DNA from: Streptococcus sanguinis SK355 | GTDB taxonomy: Bacteria > Bacillota > Bacilli > Lactobacillales > Streptococcaceae | Assembly: GCF_000212855.1 (NCBI RefSeq) | Contig: NZ_GL890993.1 | Coordinates: 1,744,897-1,808,896, forward strand | Length of the DNA stretch: 64,000 nucleotides | Direction of reading: 5' to 3' | Part shown: positions 1 through 11,834 of the stretch, in pieces | How positions within the stretch are numbered: position 1 is the first letter of the stretch | Layout of the letters: each line of letters opens with the position of its first letter | Position numbers and translations under genes: made by a program | Notes under the pieces: model-generated | Databases searched by the model: none | The model's input: the letters and a program-made list of their open reading frames with translations, nothing else | What the model was told of the DNA's origin: nothing

Positions 1-179
1 TTTTAAAGGCTCATCATTCCCAAACGGATTTATTGCAGGAAGAAGCACAAGGAAACGGTCATCAGTTGAGTATATTGCTTGTTCATGCACAAGATCATTT
101 TATGACGAGTCTCTTGGCCATTGACCTTATCACTGAGATGATTGAGCTGTATTCCAATAGAGAAGGAGAAAGACAATGA
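1..179 (+). CDS. PTS lactose/cellobiose-family IIA component, C-terminal part (5' end outside window)
   Basis: Reading from base 3 gives 58 codons ending at the TGA at 177-179. The segment contains AHHSQTDLLQ followed by LLVHAQDHFMTS, the C-terminal helices of lactose/cellobiose-type enzyme IIA. The histidine in the AHHSQTDLLQ stretch corresponds to the conserved region of that family. IIA takes phosphate from HPr and passes it to IIB in the cytoplasm. The stop overlaps the ATG of the IIB gene by four bases (ATGA), so the two are translationally coupled. The gene runs off the left edge, so its length and start cannot be judged. Confidence 0.9.
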   Translation, partial: LKAHHSQTDLLQEEAQGNGHQLSILLVHAQDHFMTSLLAIDLITEMIELYSNREGERQ

Positions 180-466
180 AAATCTTATTAATATGTGCAG
201 CGGGTATGTCCACGAGTATTCTGATGAAAAAAATGGAGCAATATGCAAGTGGCCAAGGTATTGACCTTGATATCAAAGCGGTCGGATTGATGGACTATCA
301 AGATTATGCTCAGGATTATGACGTAATTTTATTAGGCCCTCAGGTTTCTTATAAACTTGATTCTGTCAAAGAGACAGTGTCAAAACCTGTTGCCACCATA
401 CCAGCTATGGATTATGCAATGGGAGATTGTAAGAATATCTTTCAATTAATTAAAGCAATATCTTAA
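176..466 (+). CDS. PTS cellobiose/lactose-type IIB component
   Basis: This 96-residue protein opens with MKILLICAAGMSTSILMKKM. Cys7 sits in the CAAGMSTS loop, the phosphorylated cysteine of the lactose/cellobiose IIB family, and the length is normal. IIB accepts phosphate from IIA and donates it to the sugar on IIC during uptake. The start overlaps the IIA stop, with AGAAGGAGAAAG upstream as ribosome site. The IIC gene begins 13 bases downstream. The neighbouring GH1 enzyme points to a beta-glucoside as substrate; the exact sugar cannot be read from the sequence. Confidence 0.93.
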   Translation: MKILLICAAGMSTSILMKKMEQYASGQGIDLDIKAVGLMDYQDYAQDYDVILLGPQVSYKLDSVKETVSKPVATIPAMDYAMGDCKNIFQLIKAIS

Positions 467-479
467 GGAGGTTTTTCTG

Positions 480-3190
<2,711 letters not shown>

Positions 3191-3193
3191 AAA

Positions 3194-3240
3194 AAAGCCA
3201 GCAGTTTATATCCCTATACACTGCCGGCCTTTCTTTTTTT
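3194..3240. terminator. Bidirectional intrinsic terminator
   Basis: GCCAGCAGT at 3197-3205 pairs imperfectly (one A-C mismatch) with ACTGCCGGC at 3220-3228. A T-rich run to 3240 follows on the plus strand, and an A run before it becomes the T run for the minus strand. It separates the converging GH1 and tautomerase genes. Confidence 0.7.
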
Positions 3241-3421
3241 ATTTTTCTCGCATTTGACCTTGTGGGAAGTAGGTTCCTTCTGGCATGTCGTTAATAATGA
3301 CATGGACAGCAGACTGAGGTGCGCCTGTATTTCTGACTACGGCTTCAGTTACTTCCTTGGCAAGAGCTTTTTTCTGCTCCAGAGTACGACCTTCAAATAA
3401 ATCAATTCTAACAAATGGCAT
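3239..3421 (-). CDS. 4-oxalocrotonate tautomerase family protein
   Basis: A 60-residue protein beginning MPFVRIDLFEGRT. After removal of Met1, Pro2 becomes the N-terminal catalytic base used by the tautomerase superfamily. The length and the EGRT/KKAL pattern match DmpI/YwhB-like small tautomerases, which work as oligomers. A ribosome site (AAGGAGG) lies just upstream on the minus strand. It stands alone between converging and diverging neighbours, so context gives no substrate. Many streptococci carry such a gene next to tdk. Confidence 0.88.
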   Translation of the reverse strand: MPFVRIDLFEGRTLEQKKALAKEVTEAVVRNTGAPQSAVHVIINDMPEGTYFPQGQMREK

Positions 3422-3489
3422 ATTTTCTGCCTCCTTTATTTCTTTATCATTATTTTATCACAAATGAGGTTTTAAAGAGTAGTGAATTA

Positions 3490-3498
3490 TGGTAAAAT
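3490..3498 (+). promoter_or_regulatory. Extended -10 promoter for tdk
   Basis: TGG directly followed by TAAAAT at 3493-3498 makes an extended -10 box. No good -35 hexamer is seen at 17 bases, as is common with extended -10 promoters. The leader to the tdk ATG would be about 40 bases. Confidence 0.55.
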
Positions 3499-3544
3499 AA
3501 TGTGAAGTAAAAATGGAGATAGTGAATTAGCAAAGATTTAAATT

Positions 3545-4117
3545 ATGGCTCAGTTATACTACAAATATGGCACGATGAATTCGGGCAAGACCATTGAAAT
3601 TTTGAAAGTGGCCCACAATTATGAAGAACAAGGCAAGAGTGTCGTTATCATGACCTCGGCTCTTGATACCCGCGACGGCTTTGGTGTCGTTTCTAGTCGT
3701 ATCGGTATGAAGCGGAATGCTATGGCTATTGAAGATCAGACGGATATTTTTGGCTATATCCAGCAGTTGTCTGAAAAGCCTTATTGCGTTTTGATTGATG
3801 AGGCTCAGTTCTTGAAACGCCATCATGTCTATGATTTAGCCAGAGTGGTGGATGAGCTGGATGTTCCGGTGATGGCTTTTGGTCTGAAAAATGACTTTCG
3901 CAATGAACTTTTTGAAGGCTCCAAGCACCTCTTGCTCTTAGCTGACAAGATTGAGGAGATTAAAACCATTTGCCAATATTGCTCTCGTAAGGCAACCATG
4001 GTTTTACGGACTGATAACGGAAAGCCGGTTTATGACGGAGAGCAGATTAAAATTGGTGGCCATGAGACTTATATTTCAGTCTGCCGCAAGCATTATTTTA
4101 ATCCAGACATTAAGTAA
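3545..4117 (+). CDS. tdk: Thymidine kinase
   Basis: This 190-residue type II thymidine kinase phosphorylates thymidine to dTMP in the salvage pathway. The P-loop GTMNSGKT is at residues 9-16. The catalytic base Glu86 lies in DEAQF. A zinc-binding CQYC pair with a further Cys near the C terminus matches the lasso domain. It heads a plus-strand run into prfA, which begins 36 bases after the stop. This tdk-prfA order is standard in streptococci. Confidence 0.97.
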   Translation: MAQLYYKYGTMNSGKTIEILKVAHNYEEQGKSVVIMTSALDTRDGFGVVSSRIGMKRNAMAIEDQTDIFGYIQQLSEKPYCVLIDEAQFLKRHHVYDLARVVDELDVPVMAFGLKNDFRNELFEGSKHLLLLADKIEEIKTICQYCSRKATMVLRTDNGKPVYDGEQIKIGGHETYISVCRKHYFNPDIK

Positions 4118-4153
4118 TCCAACGATAGAAACAAAGGAGATGATGAAAAATAT

Positions 4154-5233
4154 ATGAACATCTATGAACAGTTACAAGCGGTTGAAGATCGCTACGAAGA
4201 ACTTGGTGAACTCCTAAGCGACCCAGATGTAGTCAGCGATACCAAGCGCTTTATGGAGCTTTCTAAGGAAGAAGCCAGCACCCGCGATACAGTGGCGGCT
4301 TACCGCGAGTATAAAAAAGTTCTGCAAAACATCACAGACGCCGAAGAAATGATAAAAGACGCCTCTGGTGATGCGGACTTGGAGGAAATGGCCAAGCAAG
4401 AACTAAAAAATGCCAAGGCTGAAAAAGAAGAATACGAGGAAAAACTAAAAATCCTCCTTTTACCGAAAGATCCAAACGATGATAAGAATATCATTTTGGA
4501 AATCCGCGGTGCTGCAGGAGGAGATGAGGCTCAGTTGTTTGCAGGAGACCTCTTGCAGATGTATCAAAAATATGCTGAAAGCCAAGGCTGGCGCTTTGAA
4601 GTTATGGAAGCTTCTTACAATGGTGTAGGTGGGATCAAGGAAGTGGTCGCTATGGTCTCAGGTCAGTCGGTCTACTCAAAGCTTAAGTATGAATCTGGCG
4701 CTCACCGCGTACAGCGGGTTCCTGTAACCGAAAGCCAAGGCCGCGTTCACACCTCGACGGCAACTGTCTTGGTGATGCCAGAAATCGAAGAAGTCGAATA
4801 CGACATTGATCCTAAAGATTTGCGTGTTGACATCTACCACGCTTCAGGTGCCGGCGGACAGAACGTCAACAAGGTTGCAACCGCGGTTCGTATTGTCCAT
4901 CTGCCAACCAATATCAAGGTTGAAATGCAGGAAGAGCGTACTCAGCAGAAGAACCGAGATAAGGCTATGAAAATCATCCGAGCTCGTGTGGCAGACCACT
5001 TTGCTCAAATTGCTCAAGATGAGCAAGATGCAGAGCGCAAGTCCACAATTGGTACAGGCGATCGCTCAGAGCGGATTCGCACCTATAATTTCCCACAAAA
5101 CCGGGTGACAGACCACCGTATTGGATTGACTCTGCAAAAGCTGGATACGATTTTAGCTGGCAAACTGGATGAAGTTGTTGATGCCTTGGTTCTCTATGAC
5201 CAAACACAAAAACTAGAAGAGCTGAATAAATAA
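4154..5233 (+). CDS. prfA: Peptide chain release factor 1
   Basis: RF1 (359 residues) reads UAA and UAG stop codons and releases the finished peptide from the ribosome. The GGQ catalytic motif is at residues 234-236. The stop-codon reading tripeptide is PVT (within [10 protein letters not shown]), a variant of the PAT motif. The GGQ glutamine is the usual target of PrmC, whose gene begins on the last base of the prfA stop codon (TAATG). A ribosome site AAAGGAGATGATG lies before the ATG. Confidence 0.97.
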   Translation: MNIYEQLQAVEDRYEELGELLSDPDVVSDTKRFMELSKEEASTRDTVAAYREYKKVLQNITDAEEMIKDASGDADLEEMAKQELKNAKAEKEEYEEKLKILLLPKDPNDDKNIILEIRGAAGGDEAQLFAGDLLQMYQKYAESQGWRFEVMEASYNGVGGIKEVVAMVSGQSVYSKLKYESGAHRVQRVPVTESQGRVHTSTATVLVMPEIEEVEYDIDPKDLRVDIYHASGAGGQNVNKVATAVRIVHLPTNIKVEMQEERTQQKNRDKAMKIIRARVADHFAQIAQDEQDAERKSTIGTGDRSERIRTYNFPQNRVTDHRIGLTLQKLDTILAGKLDEVVDALVLYDQTQKLEELNK

Positions 5234-6063
5234 TGACATTGACTCAATATTTGACTGAGTTAGAGCAGGAGCTAGTAGCAGCGGGAGAAGAAGCAGAAAG
5301 CCTGTCTTTTGTTTATCGGGCTCTCAATGAGCTCTCCTTTACCGACTTTGTTCTCAAGCTTCGGACAGAAGTCAGCCAGAAAGAACGTGACCAGCTAAAA
5401 GTAATTCAAGAGCAGCTTCTTGCTCACAAGCCGGCTCAGTATATCATTGGGAGTAGTGACTTTCACGGTTTGACTCTCAAGGTGGACGAGCGGGTTCTAA
5501 TTCCTAGGCCTGAGACGGAGGAATTGGTGGAGCTGATTTTGTCAGAAAATCCCGAAAGTTCTCTTTCTGTCTTGGATATCGGCACCGGCAGCGGCGCCAT
5601 TGCTCTTGCATTGGCAAATAGCCGTCCAGACTGGCAGATTACTGCTTCTGACCTTTCGGAAGACGCTCTTTCCTTGGCTGCTGAAAATGCTCAAAATTGC
5701 GGACTCAATCCAACTTTTGTTCAATCTGACTGCTTGGATACAATTCAAGGAAAATTTGACATCATCGTCTCTAACCCGCCCTATATTTCAGAAGCGGATA
5801 AGGACGAAGTTGGACTTAACGTTCTGACCTCAGAACCTAACATGGCCCTCTTTGCTGAGGAAGATGGCTATGCCGTCTATCGGAAAATAGCAGAGCAGGC
5901 TGGGGGCTATCTGACAGAAAAAGGAAAAATCTATCTGGAAATTGGATACAAGCAAGGAGAAGGTGTCGCGGAGTTGCTAAAAAAATTCTTCCCGCACAAA
6001 CGAATCCGAGTTCTGAAAGATCAATTTGGCAAAGATAGAATGGTGGCGATGGACAATGGATAA
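5233..6063 (+). CDS. prmC: Release factor glutamine N5-methyltransferase
   Basis: This 276-residue enzyme methylates the glutamine of the GGQ motif in release factors using S-adenosylmethionine. The SAM-binding loop reads LDIGTGSGAIALALA, and the catalytic NPPY is at residues 181-184. The helical N-terminal domain typical of PrmC is present. It overlaps prfA by one base and the next gene by eight bases, so enzyme and substrate are made from one transcript. Confidence 0.96.
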   Translation: MTLTQYLTELEQELVAAGEEAESLSFVYRALNELSFTDFVLKLRTEVSQKERDQLKVIQEQLLAHKPAQYIIGSSDFHGLTLKVDERVLIPRPETEELVELILSENPESSLSVLDIGTGSGAIALALANSRPDWQITASDLSEDALSLAAENAQNCGLNPTFVQSDCLDTIQGKFDIIVSNPPYISEADKDEVGLNVLTSEPNMALFAEEDGYAVYRKIAEQAGGYLTEKGKIYLEIGYKQGEGVAELLKKFFPHKRIRVLKDQFGKDRMVAMDNG

Positions 6064-6646
6064 GATAGAAAAGACTCTGGCAGCAGGTGGAGCAGTTGTC
6101 CTGCCGACAGAAACTGTTTATGGCCTCTTTGCCCAAGCTTTGAATCAAGAGGCGGTGGAACGAGTATACGAATTAAAACGAAGACCTCGTGACAAGGCTC
6201 TCAATCTCAATGTGGCTAGCTTGGAAGAGATTTATGCTTTTTCTAAGAATCAGCCCAGTTATCTGGAGCAACTCTATCAAGCCTTTCTGCCTGGGCCGCT
6301 GACTATTATCCTCCAAGCCAACGACCGAGTGCCTGCTTGGATAAACTCAGGTATGGAAACTGTGGGCTTTCGGATTCCTAAACATCCGGTCACCCTGGAC
6401 TTGATTCGCAAGTACGGTCCCTTGATTGGTCCATCCGCCAATCTTTCTGGAAAAGCCAGTGGAACTTCTTTCCAGCGGATTATGATGGATTTTCAAGAGG
6501 AGGTCTCGGGAGTAGAAGATGATGCATCCTTGACAGGTCAGGATTCAACCATTTTGGACTTGTCTGGAGAAAAGGCACTTATTCTACGCCAGGGAGCGAT
6601 TACTCGCGAGGATATTCTCGCCCAAGTAAATGATATAAAATTTTAA
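6056..6646 (+). CDS. Sua5/YrdC/YwlC-family threonylcarbamoyl-AMP synthase
   Basis: A 196-residue member of the Sua5/YrdC family, which makes threonylcarbamoyl-AMP from threonine, bicarbonate and ATP for the t6A37 modification of ANN-reading tRNAs. Family signatures are LPTETVYGLFAQA near the N terminus, KRRPRDKALNL and GPSANLSGKASGT. I start at ATG 6056, which overlaps the prmC stop; an earlier in-frame TTG at 6026 would add ten unlikely residues. It is a short, YrdC-only version without the C-terminal Sua5 domain. Confidence 0.92.
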   Translation: MDKIEKTLAAGGAVVLPTETVYGLFAQALNQEAVERVYELKRRPRDKALNLNVASLEEIYAFSKNQPSYLEQLYQAFLPGPLTIILQANDRVPAWINSGMETVGFRIPKHPVTLDLIRKYGPLIGPSANLSGKASGTSFQRIMMDFQEEVSGVEDDASLTGQDSTILDLSGEKALILRQGAITREDILAQVNDIKF

Positions 6647-6650
6647 CTTT

Positions 6651-6671
6651 TAGGACCTAAGGTCCTATTTT
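6651..6671 (+). terminator. Short intrinsic terminator or attenuator before glyA
   Basis: TAGGACC at 6651-6657 pairs perfectly with GGTCCTA at 6661-6667 over a three-base loop, followed by TTTT. The stem is short, so read-through into glyA is likely. Confidence 0.55.
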
Positions 6672-6693
6672 CGCAAAAGAAGGGAGACACCTT

Positions 6694-7956
6694 ATGATTT
6701 TTGACCAAGAAGACTACAAAGCATTTGACCCAGAGATTTGGGAAGCAGTTGCTAAAGAAGAAGAACGTCAGCAGCATAATATTGAGCTGATTGCTTCAGA
6801 AAATGTCGTTTCGAAAGCTGTCATGGCTGCTCAAGGTTCTATATTGACCAATAAATATGCCGAAGGCTACCCAGGCCGCCGTTACTATGGTGGGACAGAT
6901 GTAGTGGATGTGATTGAGAGTCTGGCAATTGAACGCGCCAAGGAAATTTTTGGTGCCAAGTTTGCTAATGTGCAACCCCACTCAGGCAGCCAGGCTAATT
7001 GTGCAGCTTATATGGCTTTGATTGAGCCAGGTGATACAGTTATGGGCATGGATCTGTCTGCTGGCGGTCACTTGACTCACGGAGCTTCAGTCAGCTTTTC
7101 TGGTCAAACCTATAATTTTGTATCCTATAGTGTTGATCCAGAAACAGAATTACTGGACTTTGATGCTATCCTCCAGCAAGCCAAGGACGTACAGCCTAAG
7201 CTGATTGTAGCTGGGGCTTCAGCCTACTCTCATATCATTGATTTTTCAAAATTCCGTGAAATCGCTGATGCAGTAGGTGCCAAGCTTATGGTAGATATGG
7301 CTCACATTGCTGGCTTGGTTGCTGCAGGTCTCCACCCAAGCCCTGTACCTTATGCAGACATCACAACGACAACGACCCACAAGACCTTGCGCGGACCTCG
7401 CGGTGGATTGATTTTGACAAACGATGAAGAATTGGCTAAGAAAATCAACTCAGCTATCTTCCCAGGCATTCAAGGTGGACCATTGGAGCATGTCATTGCA
7501 GCCAAGGCTGTGGCTTTTAAAGAAGTGCTTGATCCAGCTTTCAAGGTTTATGCTCAACAAATTTTGGATAATGCCCAAGCTATGGCCCAAGTCTTCCGTC
7601 AGCATGACAAGTTTCGTGTGATTTCTGACGGTACTGAAAATCACCTTTTCTTAGTTGATGTCACTAATGTTGTAGAAAATGGGAAAGTAGCTCAAAATCT
7701 CTTGGATGAGGTTAATATCACGCTTAATAAAAACTCCATCCCTTACGAAACTTTGTCACCATTTAAGACTAGCGGAATTCGTATCGGTACAGCAGCTATT
7801 GCAGCTCGAGGCTTTGGTGTAACAGAAAGTATCAAGGTAGCAGAGCTTATTATCAAGGCTCTGGAAAACGCTGAAAACGAAGCGGTGCTGAATCAAGTGC
7901 GAGCAGAAGTTCGCGAACTAACAGACGCTTTTCCACTCTATGAGGGCTTGAACTAA
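6694..7956 (+). CDS. glyA: Serine hydroxymethyltransferase
   Basis: This 420-residue PLP enzyme converts serine and tetrahydrofolate to glycine and 5,10-methylene-THF, the main cellular source of one-carbon units. The PLP lysine is Lys230 in [14 protein letters not shown], and the substrate region [13 protein letters not shown] is intact. AAGAAGGGAGA precedes the ATG. The next gene starts one base after the stop (TAAG ATG). The family is unmistakable and the length is normal. Confidence 0.97.
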   Translation: MIFDQEDYKAFDPEIWEAVAKEEERQQHNIELIASENVVSKAVMAAQGSILTNKYAEGYPGRRYYGGTDVVDVIESLAIERAKEIFGAKFANVQPHSGSQANCAAYMALIEPGDTVMGMDLSAGGHLTHGASVSFSGQTYNFVSYSVDPETELLDFDAILQQAKDVQPKLIVAGASAYSHIIDFSKFREIADAVGAKLMVDMAHIAGLVAAGLHPSPVPYADITTTTTHKTLRGPRGGLILTNDEELAKKINSAIFPGIQGGPLEHVIAAKAVAFKEVLDPAFKVYAQQILDNAQAMAQVFRQHDKFRVISDGTENHLFLVDVTNVVENGKVAQNLLDEVNITLNKNSIPYETLSPFKTSGIRIGTAAIAARGFGVTESIKVAELIIKALENAENEAVLNQVRAEVRELTDAFPLYEGLN

Positions 7957-7957
7957 G

Positions 7958-8932
7958 ATGGATATTTACGTAAAAAAAGCGATTATTCATCAATTCAGCC
8001 CAGCTGATACCGAACTACTGCTAGCGGATAAGTTTCTCAACATCACTCCTAAGATAGAAGAATATCTGCGCAAAAAAATCGAGCGGGTCTATTCTGACGA
8101 TGCTAAAACAGGTGTTTTCGATCCCGAAAACGTCTTTTTAGCCCAGCTTTCAGACGACTTACTGGAAACATCAGTGACAGTGGCCAAGCTTTGGCAGGAG
8201 GAGTTTTCTGTAAGTGAAAACCAGAAAACCAACGATCTGATTTTTGTCCAGTTTGACAAAGAGGGCGTGGAGCACTTCGCTTTTCTGCGGATTGCTCTGC
8301 GGGAAACTCTGACCCACTTAGGTGGCGAGGTGGACAATCCTATCAAGCTGACGCAGAACAATCTACCTGGCTTTGGTACAGGTGCGGACGAGGCTTTGGT
8401 CATCAATCTCAAATCTCGCAAGTACCATCTGATTGAAAAGCGCATCAAGTATAACGGTGCCTTTCTCAATTATATGTCAGATAATCTCTTGCAGGTCAAT
8501 CCGACAATCTCAGCCAAGAAATCAATCAAAGCGCTTGAGAAGACGGCTCAGAAGGTTGCTGAAAGCTTTAATAAAGACGATTTCCAGTTCCAGTCCAAGG
8601 TCAAATCCAGTATTTTCAAAAATCTGGAAGAAAATGACGAACTGTCGCCTGAAAAGTTGGCTGATGATCTTTTTGACAGCAATCTGACTGCCCGACTTAC
8701 CTTTATTGACCAAGTCAAGGAAGCTATTCCTGAGCCAGTCAAGTTTGACGAGATTGACAGCAGCCGCCAGAAGAAAAAGTTCGAAAATCAGAAACTCTCC
8801 CTTTCAAATGGAATTGAGCTCATCGTTCCCAATAATATCTATCAGGATGCAGAGTCGGTAGAATTTATCCAGAACGACAACGGAACCTATTCTATTTTGA
8901 TTAAGAACATCGAGGATATCCAAAATAAATAA
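7958..8932 (+). CDS. Nucleoid-associated protein (NdpA/YejK-like family)
   Basis: A 324-residue soluble protein of the 37-kDa nucleoid-associated (YejK-like) family. It has no membrane segment or signal peptide. The N-terminal [18 protein letters not shown] and the central [12 protein letters not shown] are the parts I recognise. E. coli YejK sits on the nucleoid; the function in Firmicutes is unclear. The gene lies between glyA and a lysozyme-like gene, which overlaps its stop codon by one base. This arrangement is shared by other streptococci. Confidence 0.8.
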   Translation: MDIYVKKAIIHQFSPADTELLLADKFLNITPKIEEYLRKKIERVYSDDAKTGVFDPENVFLAQLSDDLLETSVTVAKLWQEEFSVSENQKTNDLIFVQFDKEGVEHFAFLRIALRETLTHLGGEVDNPIKLTQNNLPGFGTGADEALVINLKSRKYHLIEKRIKYNGAFLNYMSDNLLQVNPTISAKKSIKALEKTAQKVAESFNKDDFQFQSKVKSSIFKNLEENDELSPEKLADDLFDSNLTARLTFIDQVKEAIPEPVKFDEIDSSRQKKKFENQKLSLSNGIELIVPNNIYQDAESVEFIQNDNGTYSILIKNIEDIQNK

Positions 8933-9534
8933 TGTTTAAATTTCTAAGAAGACTGATTTTAGTCCTTTTCGTACTCTTTGCTGGCTACAAGATTTATCAG
9001 GTTCATCATGATGTCAAGCAGGTCATGAAGTATCAGACTTTGGTCAGAGAAGTGCTGGACGAGCAGGACACAGCGGCCAATGAGGAATTGGTACTGGCCA
9101 TGATTTATACAGAAACCAAGGGGAAAGATACTGATGTCATGCAGTCAAGTGAAAGCGCGACTGGTCAGACCAATGCTATTACGGACAACAAAGAAAGTAT
9201 TCGCCAGGGAGTTCAGACCTTATCTGATAACCTAGAGTTAGCCAGCGAAAAAAAGGTAGATGTTTGGACAGCAGTACAAGCTTATAATTTCGGTCAGGCC
9301 TATATCGACTACGTCGCTAAAAACGGTGGTGAAAATACGCTAGAGCTGGCCAAGAAATATTCAAAAGATGTAGTAGCGCCAAGCTTAGGAAATGTAACTG
9401 GCAAGACCTACAGCTACTATAACCTGATTTCAATTTTCCACGGTCCAGAACTCTATATCAACGGCGGTAATTATTATTATTCTCGTCAGGTCAAGATGAA
9501 CATGCACATCATGCGCCTCTTAAAATGGTTTTAG
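8932..9534 (+). CDS. Membrane-anchored lysozyme-like peptidoglycan hydrolase (Pmp23-like)
   Basis: This 200-residue protein has an N-terminal membrane anchor (residues 5-20, [16 protein letters not shown]) and an extracellular lysozyme-like domain. The motif [11 protein letters not shown] holds the likely catalytic Glu, followed by VQAYNFG and a conserved C-terminal part rich in Tyr. It resembles pneumococcal Pmp23, a lytic-transglycosylase-type protein involved in division-site placement. It overlaps the preceding gene by one base (TAATG) and is the last gene before a terminator. Confidence 0.8.
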   Translation: MFKFLRRLILVLFVLFAGYKIYQVHHDVKQVMKYQTLVREVLDEQDTAANEELVLAMIYTETKGKDTDVMQSSESATGQTNAITDNKESIRQGVQTLSDNLELASEKKVDVWTAVQAYNFGQAYIDYVAKNGGENTLELAKKYSKDVVAPSLGNVTGKTYSYYNLISIFHGPELYINGGNYYYSRQVKMNMHIMRLLKWF

Positions 9535-9563
9535 AAAGAAGTTTTCAAGCTTCTTTCTTTTTT
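9533..9563 (+). terminator. Intrinsic terminator of the tdk-glyA run
   Basis: AGAAAGAAG (9533-9541) and CTTCTTTCT (9550-9558) form a perfect nine-base stem followed by a T run. The left arm starts inside the stop codon of the preceding gene. Confidence 0.85.
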
Positions 9564-9648
9564 GATGGTGAAGTAATAATCCGGATATTTGTAACCACGA
9601 TGGATACATGATATAATTTTGTACATCTATCATAAAAAGGAATGAAAA

Positions 9649-10503
9649 ATGAACAAGAAACTCGGTTTTAAACTCCTCGTTCTGATTTTAGTGACAATTG
9701 CCGGTCTAACAGCTTTTTATAACCATAAAGAAGCCACTGAGCTCAACACAAAACAATATGTGCAGTCAACAACGCCGACCTTGTTTTTCCATGGTTTTGG
9801 ATCCAGCTCTAATGCTGAAAATCATATGACAGAAGCTGCCAAAAAGGCCGGAGTCACTCAGACAATTATCACAGCAAATGTCAGTAAAAATGGGCAAGTA
9901 AGCTTATTAGGAGAGATACCGAAAGGTGCTATCAATCCCATTATTAAGGTAAACTATGAAGATAACCGCAATGCAGACTATGCCCAAGATGGCAAATATG
10001 CAGCAGCTGTGATTCGTAAGTTACAAGAGACTTATGGCTTTGATAAGATGAATCTGGTAGGCCATTCGATGGGGAATATGTCCATCCTCTTTTATATGCT
10101 GGAGAACGGTCAGGATGAAAATCTTCCTCAGTTGCAAAAGCAGGTCAATATTGCCAACCATGTTAACGGTCTGGAAGGAAGGGACTTGCCTGAAGATTTG
10201 ACAATTCTAGACGACCAAACTGGCCAGCCTAGTGCTATGAGCCAGACTTATCAAAATCTATTGGGATTACGAGAAGTTTACCCGCAAGAGCAGGTAGATG
10301 TTCTGAACATTTACGGTGATTTTAAAAATGAATCCGACGGTTCTGTCCTCAATATTTCTTCTCGCAGCCTCAAATATCTCCTAGTTGAGAATGCTAAATC
10401 TTACCAGGAAAAGAAAATCACAGGTCAGTTGGCTCAGCACAGCCAATTGCATGAGAATCCAGAAGTAGACGAGTTATTAATTGACTTCCTTTGGAAAAAG
10501 TAG
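9649..10503 (+). CDS. Exported alpha/beta hydrolase, DUF915 family
   Basis: A 284-residue protein with an N-terminal hydrophobic segment (residues 7-23) that acts as signal or anchor. The rest is an alpha/beta hydrolase: the oxyanion-hole segment LFFHGFGSSSNAENHM and the nucleophile Ser140 in GHSMGN. Near the C terminus His residues in AQHSQLHENP could complete the triad. DUF915 proteins are lipase-like, but no substrate is established. It has its own promoter region (AAAAGGAATG before the start) and its own terminator. A paralog with the same fold lies at 18244-19044 but lacks the leader segment. Confidence 0.85.
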   Translation: MNKKLGFKLLVLILVTIAGLTAFYNHKEATELNTKQYVQSTTPTLFFHGFGSSSNAENHMTEAAKKAGVTQTIITANVSKNGQVSLLGEIPKGAINPIIKVNYEDNRNADYAQDGKYAAAVIRKLQETYGFDKMNLVGHSMGNMSILFYMLENGQDENLPQLQKQVNIANHVNGLEGRDLPEDLTILDDQTGQPSAMSQTYQNLLGLREVYPQEQVDVLNIYGDFKNESDGSVLNISSRSLKYLLVENAKSYQEKKITGQLAQHSQLHENPEVDELLIDFLWKK

Positions 10504-10510
10504 AAAAGAG

Positions 10511-10546
10511 CAGTTACTGGCTAGTAAATTCAGTAACTGTTTTTTC
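10511..10546 (+). terminator. Intrinsic terminator
   Basis: CAGTTACTG (10511-10519) and CAGTAACTG (10531-10539) form a perfect nine-base stem with an 11-base loop and a T run. It ends the DUF915 gene. Confidence 0.88.
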
Positions 10547-10547
10547 T

Positions 10548-10614
10548 TTGAACTTCTTTGAGAAATGTTGTAAAATGTATCTATTATCTCAAGCCATTTA
10601 TGGATGAGATAATA
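10548..10614 (+). promoter_or_regulatory. Promoter with downstream 10-bp inverted repeat, upstream of the DUF1002 gene
   Basis: TTGAAC (10548-10553), a 17-base spacer and TAAAAT (10571-10576) form a good sigma-A promoter. Five bases beyond lies a perfect inverted repeat, TATTATCTCA (10582-10591) and TGAGATAATA (10605-10614), with a 13-base spacer, covering the expected start of transcription. It may be an operator or the first hairpin of a 195-base leader. The rest of the leader (10615-10778) shows no other feature. Confidence 0.6.
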
Positions 10615-10778
10615 ATAACTCCATCATTGCAGCAACTCAACTGAAGCACTCTGAATATCAAAAGGAGCGAAAATCACAAGCTCGAGAAACAGAAATTTGA
10701 GGCACTCAGCAAGAAAGTTTGTTGCGAAAAAAGCTATAGAATTTGGGAAACTATAGCGGGAGGAAAAGAGGAAAAAAT

Positions 10779-11759
10779 ATGAAATTCAAAAAAACTTTAA
10801 TGACAGCAGGAGCCTTACTGGCTACTCTGTTTACTGTATCGACCGCAGCTGCCGATTCAAATGTTCAGAAAGTCATTGATGAGACATACGTGCAGCCAGA
10901 GTATGTGCTGGGTTACTCCTTAGATGAGAGCCAAAAACAGCAGACCTTGCAGATGTTGGGCTACAATTCATCCAGCGACAGCAAGCCACTTAAGACCATG
11001 ACACCGGAAGTCTACTCTAAAATCATGGATGTTGCTAACGACCCTAGCCTGCAGCTTTATTCTTCTGTAAAAATCCAGAAATTAGGCAGCAACAAGCCAT
11101 TAGAGGTCAAAATTGTCACTCCGCAAAACATCACCAAGGTTACGGAAGATATGTATCGCAATGCGGCTGTTACTCTAGGTGTTCAACACGCGCAGATTAC
11201 CGTTGCAGCACCGATTCCGGTGACAGGTGAGAGCGCATTGGCAGGGATTTACTACTCTCTGGAAGATAATGGCGCGACCATTCCTCAGGAAAATAAAAAC
11301 CTAGCGCAGGAAGAACTGGCTGCCCTTTCTGGTATCAATGCTGAAAATACAGGTAAGGAAGGCTATGACGCAGACAAGCTCAACGTGGCTCTGGCTGATA
11401 TCAAAGCGGCTATCGCCAATGCTAAAAAGAACAACAGCAATCTGACAGCAGATGATGTCCGTAAGATTGTTGAAGAAACCTTGAAAAACTACGGTCTGAC
11501 TCAGTCAGTGACCAGTGACCAAATTAACCTCATCGTGAATTTTGCTATCAATCTTTCAAACAGTGGAGTCATTACGGATTCTGACTTTACAAAGACACTT
11601 AGTGACTTGAAAGACAGCATTGTTTCAAAGGCAGGGGATACTTTTAACAATATTAACCTCAACTTTGATGCAAACGGCCTCCTTCAAGAAGGCGGTAATT
11701 TCTTTTCTAATATCTGGAATGCCATTGTCAACTTCTTTAAAGGATTGTTTGGCGGTTAA
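10779..11759 (+). CDS. Secreted DUF1002 protein
   Basis: This 326-residue protein starts with a typical signal peptide: MKFKKT, a hydrophobic core, and an Ala-rich cleavage site around ASTAAAD-type residues 24-27. The ATG at 10779 follows an AGAGGAAAAA ribosome site; an upstream in-frame ATG at 10743 would put twelve charged residues before the signal, so I reject it. The mature part matches DUF1002, a family of unknown function in Firmicutes. A short hydrophobic tail (FFSNIWNAIVNFFKGLFGG) ends the protein and could associate with membranes. Confidence 0.82.
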   Translation: MKFKKTLMTAGALLATLFTVSTAAADSNVQKVIDETYVQPEYVLGYSLDESQKQQTLQMLGYNSSSDSKPLKTMTPEVYSKIMDVANDPSLQLYSSVKIQKLGSNKPLEVKIVTPQNITKVTEDMYRNAAVTLGVQHAQITVAAPIPVTGESALAGIYYSLEDNGATIPQENKNLAQEELAALSGINAENTGKEGYDADKLNVALADIKAAIANAKKNNSNLTADDVRKIVEETLKNYGLTQSVTSDQINLIVNFAINLSNSGVITDSDFTKTLSDLKDSIVSKAGDTFNNINLNFDANGLLQEGGNFFSNIWNAIVNFFKGLFGG

Positions 11760-11776
11760 TTCCAAGGCTATAACAA

Positions 11777-11811
11777 ACAAGGCTGGGACTAAAATGTCCT
11801 GGCCTTGTTTT
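11777..11811 (+). terminator. Intrinsic terminator
   Basis: ACAAGGCTGGGAC (11777-11789) pairs with GTCCTGGCCTTGT (11796-11808) over 13 positions including two G-U pairs, followed by a short T run. It ends the DUF1002 gene and may serve both strands. Confidence 0.75.
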
Positions 11812-11834
11812 ATGTCTAGAAATGAAATTTTAAT

